Source: Microstegium vimineum (taxonomy: Eukaryota > Streptophyta > Magnoliopsida > Poales > Poaceae). From it: 64,000 nt of DNA. Below the pieces are notes generated by a model. It was not told where the DNA came from, ran no database searches, and saw only the letters and a program-made list of their open reading frames with translations. Position numbers and translations under genes: made by a program. The DNA is taken from positions 14,136,818-14,200,817 of the forward strand of contig CM039134.1 in NCBI GenBank assembly GCA_022036555.1. Reading direction: 5' to 3'. Of the stretch, positions 59,334-64,000 are shown in pieces. Within the stretch, counting starts at the first letter, position 1. Every line of letters begins with the position of its first letter.

Positions 59334-59918
59334 TTAGATACTCGAGGTAGGGTGCGCGCCAATCCGTCGGGGGGGTGGCGTCGCGGCTGTCCCGTCGATC
59401 TCCATGACTTCTTCCCCGTTCGAGGGGGGATCAGTCGAGGGGGGTGGATCGACGCCTTGCTCGAGGGCAGGAGCCCCCGAGCCTAGGTCGACGGATGGCT
59501 CATGAAGGTCCCTCGAAAAGATGTCTGGAGGGACTGTTCCTCGAGTGGACGCGATTTTGGCCAGCTCGTCGGTAGCTTCGTTGTATCGGCGGGCTGTGTG
59601 GTTGAGCTCGAGACCGTAGAATTTATCTTCGAGCTTTCGGACCTCCTTGCAGTAGGCTTCCATCTTGGGGTTGTGGCAGCTCGAATCTTTCATCACTTGG
59701 TCGATTACCAACTACGAGTCCCCCGGCACGTCGAGGCGTCGAACCCCGAGCTCGATGGCGATGCGCAGGCCGTTGACGAGGGCCTCGTACTCGGCTATGT
59801 TGTTGGAGGCGGGAAAGTGGAGGCGGACGACGTAGCGCATGTGAACCCCGGAGGGTGATATGAATAGCAATCCGGCGCCTGCCCCCGTCTTCATCAACGA
59901 TCCATCGAAGTACATGGT
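59334..59918 (-). pseudogene. Tat second RNase H domain
   Basis: Opens TMYFDGSLMKTGAGAGLLFI and continues SNNIAEYEALVNGLRIAIEL and LDVPGDS, then a TAG (59712-59714) where CAG would fit, then LVIDQVMKDSS and ARRYNEATDELAKIAS. The D, E and D acids of an RNase H fold are visible. It follows the ordinary RT-linked RNase H, and such a doubled arrangement marks the Tat lineage. A Pro/Ser-rich linker follows before a frameshift in a C-run near 59376. Confidence 0.75.
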
Positions 59919-60560
59919 TTAGAGCTCGGTCTGAACTTGCGCGGGGGGTAGTTGGGTGTCGGTCCACTCTGCAACGAAATCTGCCAATACCTGAGACTTG
60001 ATGGCCTTCCGAGGGGCGTAGGAGAGGGTTTCTCCCATGAGCTCGACTGACCACTTGGTGATTCTTCCACACGCCTTCCTGTTCTGGATTATCTCTCCGA
60101 GGGGGAAAGATGAGACCACAGTGACTGGGTGGCTCAGGAAATAGTACTGGAGCTTGCGCCGAGTGAGGACGATCGCGTACAACAGCTTCTGGATGTGGGG
60201 GTATCTCGTCTTGGTCTCGGAAAGTACCTCACTCACGAAGTAGACAGGCCTCTAAACCGGCAGGGCGTGTCCTTCTTCCGCCCTCTCGACCACTATGGCG
60301 GCGTTGACTACCTGGGTAGTTGCTGCGACATAGAGCAAGAGGGGCTCGGCCGGACTCGGGGGTACCAAGACAGGTGATGAGGTGAGCAAGGCTTTGAGCT
60401 TCGAGAGTGATTCCTCGGCCTCAGCGGTCCACGCGAAGTGTTCCGTTTTCTTCAGGAGACGGTAAAGGGGTAGTGCCTTCTCTCCGAGCCTCGAGATGAA
60501 CCGGCTGAGGGCGGCGAGGCACCCCGTGACCCTTTGTATGCTCTTAAGGTCGTTGATCGG
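59919..60560 (-). pseudogene. Tat RT-linked RNase H
   Basis: Follows the reverse transcriptase: FAWTAEAEESLSKLKALLTS, then SPAEPLLLYVAATTQVVNAA, a TAG at 60252-60254 (CAG expected), and RPVYFVSEVLSETKTRYPHI ... ITKWSVELMGETLSYAPRKA ... VLADFVAEWTD. A TAA at 59919-59921 separates it from the second RNase H. The catalytic acids look degenerate, as is usual for this domain in Tat elements. Confidence 0.7.
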
Positions 60561-61355
60561 GCCCATTCTTGTGATTGCAGTTACCTTCTCGGGATTGGCC
60601 TCGATCCCGCATTGGGAAACTATGTACCCTAGGAGCATGCCTCGAGGAACTCCGAAGACACACTTCTCAGGGTTTAGTTTTATGCGATTTGCCCGGAGGC
60701 ACCCAAACGCGATCTCGAGGTCCCCGACCAGGTTTCCGACTGTTTTGGACTTGACCACGATGTCATCGACGTAGGCCTCGACAGTTGGCCCTATGTGTTT
60801 CCCAAAGACGTGGAGCATGCATCGCTGATACGTGGCCCCAACGTTTCACAGGCTGAAGGGCATAGTGAGGTAGCAAAACATGCCAAAGGGGGTGACGAAG
60901 GAAGTCGCGAGCTGGTCGAATTCCTTCATCTTTATTTGGTGGTAGCCAGAATACGCATCAAGGAAGCAGAGAGTTTCACATCCCGCAGTGGAATCTACTA
61001 TTTGATCGATACGTGATAATGGAAAAGGAACCTTGGGAAATGCTTTATTTAAACTAGTGTAATCTACACACATCCTATCCTTCCCATTCTTTTTCTTGAC
61101 AAGTACGGGATTTGCTAACCACTCGGGATGATGTACCTCCTTGATGAATCCGGCCTTCAAAAGCTTATCGACCTCCTCCCCGATGACCCTGCGCTTCTCC
61201 TCGTCGAAGCGGCGCAGCCGTTGCTTCACCGGTTTGGACCCGGCTCGGATGTCCAAGGAGTGCTCGGCGACCTCCCTCGGAATGCCTGGCATATGCGAGG
61301 GGCTCCATGCAAACATGTCGGCATTCGCACGGAGAAAGTCAACGAGCACATCTTC
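60561..61355 (-). pseudogene. Tat reverse transcriptase
   Basis: Copies the element's RNA into DNA. Seen in order: KPVKQRLRRFDEEKRRVIGE, NPVLVKKKNGKDRMCVDYTS, LSRIDQIVDSTAGCETLCFL with DAYSGYHQI, and MLHVFGKHIGPTVEAYVDDI with the YVDD catalytic box (about 60762-60773), then ANRIKLNPEKCVFGVPRG. A TGA at 60846-60848, where CGA or a similar codon is expected (MPFSL*NVGATYQR), divides it; a TAG at 61356-61358 precedes it. Confidence 0.85.
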
Positions 61356-61358
61356 CTA

Positions 61359-62110
61359 TTTAGGCTCGAGGGTGGCGCTGATCGTCAACACCTTCCCACC
61401 CGCGTGGCCGGGGTCGAGCGGGACGGTCTTGGTGTCTTCCGCCGGCTTGAAGTTGTCGGCGTGTCGCTTGGGGTCGGGGATCTCCCTGGACAAGTCGTCG
61501 AGGGCCGCTAGGACGGCCGACTCTTCGACAGCTTCGGCGCTTTCCACGCACTCGACGTCGCAGTCGTACCGTGCTCGTAGGAGGTGCCGACGGTGATGAC
61601 CCCCATGGGCCCCGGCATCTTCAGCTTGAGGTAGGTGTAGTTCAGGATTGCCATGAACTTGGCGTACCCTGGTCGACCGATGATGGTGTGGTAGATGCCA
61701 CGAAACGCGACCACCGCGAAGGTGATCTCTTCCTTTTGGAAGTTCGAGGGGACGCCAAAACAGACGGGTAGCTTGACGCGGACGATCGGGAGTGCCTTTT
61801 TTCCTGGGACGACCCCGTGGAACCTTCCCGCGCTGGGCAAGAGCTCGGTCCTCAGGATCCCCAGGAGGTCGAGGGTCGCGGCGTAGATGATGTTGAGGCT
61901 GCTTCCCCCATCCATGAGTACCTTTGTGAGGCGGGTATTGAGTACGATCGGGTCGACGACGAGCAGGTAGACCCTTGCGTTGGGGACGTGCTTGGGGTGG
62001 TCGTCCTGGTCGAAGGTGATCGGCGTGTGTGACCAGTCGAGATATCGAGGAGCCTGGGCTCGAACGGAGAAGACCTCTCGACGCTCCCTCTTGCGCTGGC
62101 GCGTGCTGAG
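61359..62110 (-). pseudogene. Tat aspartic protease region
   Basis: Reads HVPNARVYLLVVDPIVLNTR, then MDGGSSLNIIYAATLDLLGI with the retropepsin-like active site region (DGGSS), and IVRVKLPVCFGVPSNFQKEE ... YHTIIGRPGYAKFMAILNYT. A frameshift near 61570-61580 (after SYEH) moves the rest to another frame, which continues CVESAEAVEESAVLAALDDL and TISATLEPK to the stop before RT. Confidence 0.75.
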
Positions 62111-64000
62111 TCAAGTCGAGGGTCCCCCGTAGATCATGTAGCAGTCGTGAATTTCGGGGAAGCCCTCGTTCTTGCCGTCGTCCCCGTCGTACGGATCCCC
62201 CTTCTTGTCGTCTTTCTTGAAGCCGGGAGGGTTGAAGTGCTTTTTAAGCATGCGACAGTCCTCGAGACGGTGGTTGGCCGGTCCCATATGATAGGGGCAG
62301 GGCTCCTTCAGCATCTTGTTGAAGACGCCCCCATCGAGAGGGGGCCCTCGAGGCTTCTTCTTGTCCACCGCAGCAACAAGATCGTCGGGCTCGACGTTGC
62401 GTCGACCCGGCTGGTTCTTCTTTTTCTTCTTCTTGCGACCGTTGTCGTTGTTGTTCCTTTTGGGCCCATTGTTCTTCTTGGGCCCGTTGTCCGAGCCCCC
62501 GGGCTCGTCCGCCTTGCCCTTCCCCTTGTCTGGAGGTATCTGGAAGAACGCGGCAACGACTTCCTCGCTGGTTGCGTAGTTGGTGATGATGTCCATGAGC
62601 TCGTTGGCGGTTTTGGGGGTGTTCCGTCCCAGCTCCCACACCAACTCCTTGCAGGTCATTCCGGCAATGAACGCCGTGATGACGTCGTGGTCGGAGATGT
62701 GGGTTAGCGCGGTACGCTGCCTCGAAAACCGACGGGTGAAGGCGCGGAGGGTTTCCCCTAGCTTCTGCTTGTAGCTGCGGAGATCCTAGGAGTTGCCTGG
62801 CCGTTCGTAGGTGCCTTTGAAGTTTCCCTCGAAGATCCTGACTAGGTCGGGCCAGTCTTGGATCAAGTCCGGGGGTAGCTCCTCGAGCCATCTACGAGCG
62901 GTGTCAGAGAGGAAGAGTGGGAGTTGCCGAATGATGACGTGGTCATTGTCGGCTCCTCCTAGCTGACACGCCAGCCTGAAATCAGCAAGCCAGAGCTCCG
63001 GCTTGGTTTCGCTGTTGTACCTGACCAGGCTAGTGGGTGGACGGAAACGGACAGGCAAGGCAGTTCGCCGGATGGTTCTGCCGAAGATCGGGGCCCTGGT
63101 GGCTCTGGAGATCGACATCGATCTTCGTCGCTGTCGTAGCTCCCACCTCGATGAGCGATGTAACCTCGAGCCTCGGCGTCACCGTACCGGCGTCGATTGT
63201 TCACCCGCGGTGGTCGATCGTCGACGATGCGGTCCCGGACTGGTCGTCGCTCTACTCGACCTTGGGGCGCTTTGTCTTGGTGGACGGATACCTCTCGATG
63301 CTGTCGAGGGGGTACTTCCTGACGCTCGGAGGCAGCTCCTCGGCGCCTCGAGGTCGAGCTCTCCGCCTGCTGTACGGCCGCAGTTTGGAGAAGCCCCTGG
63401 ATTTTGTTCCTGATGCGCCGTGCTTGGGGTGTTGATGGCGCCGGCATGTCGCGGAGCAACATTGCGGCTGCTACGACATTTTGGCTGGCGCGGTTGTAGA
63501 CGCGGGGTTCGTTTGCCCCCTCCTCGACGATTTGTCGATGGACTTCCCGGGCCCGCTCGCGAGCTACTCCACCCTGTGGGCGCCCGCGATCTCGCTCGAG
63601 GGCGTGCTCGAGCTGCTGAAGTCGTAGGTGTTCCTCCTCGAGCTTGCTGAGCAGCTCTCAGACTTGCGTGATCTGGACGTCCGGAGGTGGATCGGCTTTG
63701 TCAGGACTCGGGGGGTCGGCGTCTCGTGCTGGTGTAGCGTTGCCCCCTCCTCCTTCATCTGTGGCCGCGGTGTCGTCGACGTCGTCCTGGGGGTCAGCCT
63801 GACCGTCGAGGTGGAAGCATTCCCGGGTGGGATCGTAATCCTCATCGTGGGACTCCGAGTCGGGGTCGTCGTGGTAGAAGTGGGGGAAAGATCCCCTGCG
63901 CTCCTCCGTCAGGCGTCGCCGCAACATGCCCCAGGTCGGGGCTCGTCTTGCCTCCGGGCACTCGTCCGGTGGAGGGGTGGTGACAGGGTTGATCGTCGCA
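62111..64000 (-). pseudogene. Tat gag, 5' end beyond the window
   Basis: Structural protein that forms the particle. Reading starts outside the window and shows RASQNVVAAAMLLRDMPAPS and VQQAESSTSRRRGAASERQE, then a shift near 63080-63100, then LVRYNSETKPELWLADFRLA and ARRWLEELPPDLIQDWPDLV (the retrotransposon gag domain), LVWELGRNTPKTANELMDII, a Lys/Asn-rich basic stretch, and a zinc-knuckle-like CPYHMGPANHRLEDC. Stops lie at 63658-63660 (TGA), 62786-62788 (TAG, Trp expected) and 62111-62113 (TGA, Arg expected). Confidence 0.8.

Larger units (their letters stand above)
50317..64000 (-). mobile_element. Tat-lineage Ty3/gypsy retrotransposon, minus strand, partial
   Basis: Order on the minus strand: gag (from beyond 64000 to 62111), protease, reverse transcriptase, RNase H regions, integrase (ends 58141), a long non-coding part holding an antisense gene and tandem repeats, a polypurine tract, then the 3' LTR. 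No chromodomain follows integrase. A second RNase H-like domain after the first and an antisense gene between pol and the 3' LTR are features of the plant Tat lineage (RIRE2, Grande, Retand and relatives). The 5' LTR and leader are outside the window. All genes carry several stops and shifts, so this copy is inactive. Confidence 0.85.

Noticed and set aside
62147..62707. 186-codon plus-strand frame over gag
   Set aside because: It is the shadow of the minus-strand gag region with the zinc-knuckle motif; Val/Leu-rich, no domain.
1..64000. CRISPR arrays, bacterial operons, riboswitches, phage or virus genes
   Set aside because: Intron-bearing plant genes and plant transposons throughout; the tandem repeats seen lack the regular spacers of a CRISPR array.

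Overview
The window looks like nuclear DNA of a grass. Supporting signs are two intron-bearing plant genes, many Stowaway, Tourist and hAT-type MITEs, CACTA elements, a PIF/Harbinger transposase, and a Tat-lineage Ty3/gypsy retrotransposon with the antisense gene typical of grass Tat elements. The repeat mix suggests a panicoid grass, possibly Andropogoneae; that placement is inference. Only two host genes are well supported. About a third to a half of the window is recognisable transposon; the rest is AT-rich intergenic DNA with no gene I can support.

Layout. 1-4700: intergenic DNA with MITE fragments and microsatellites. 4843-6683 (+): a JAGGED-type single C2H2 zinc-finger gene in five exons; its start codon is split by intron 1 and its third intron is GC-AG. 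6700-13215: dense MITEs, including a 598-bp CGCTATAGCG-rich element inserted in another MITE. 13219-20162: two nested CACTA-type elements with matching 3-bp target duplications. The inner one (13243-19200) holds a deleted CACTA transposase and also an apparently intact PIF/Harbinger transposase with its Myb-like partner, which carries one frameshift. 20166-31500: intergenic DNA, MITEs, a decayed copia pol fragment, a T-rich tandem array, a truncated LINE and one weak gene candidate. 31596-34394 (-): a six-exon DUF1666 gene. 35000-44500: local duplications, a SINE-like element, MITEs and a CACTA-like remnant. 44507-47652: a 2.9-kb solo LTR inside a Stowaway MITE. 49414 to the right edge: a CACTA-like element broken by a minus-strand Tat retrotransposon whose 3' LTR is 50317-51677; gag and the 5' LTR run off the window.

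How parts relate. The zinc-finger gene is probably a nuclear repressor of lateral-organ growth and is unrelated to the DUF1666 gene. The nested insertions give relative dates: MITE before solo LTR, outer CACTA before inner CACTA, CACTA-like element before Tat. The retrotransposon's gag-pol (minus) and its spliced antisense gene (plus) are both broken mainly by stop codons that fit C-to-T changes at CG and CHG sites, as expected for methylated, silenced DNA.

The points I would examine first are the composite inner CACTA, the start codon that reads ATG-TAA until intron 1 is removed, and the methylation-like decay of the Tat element.
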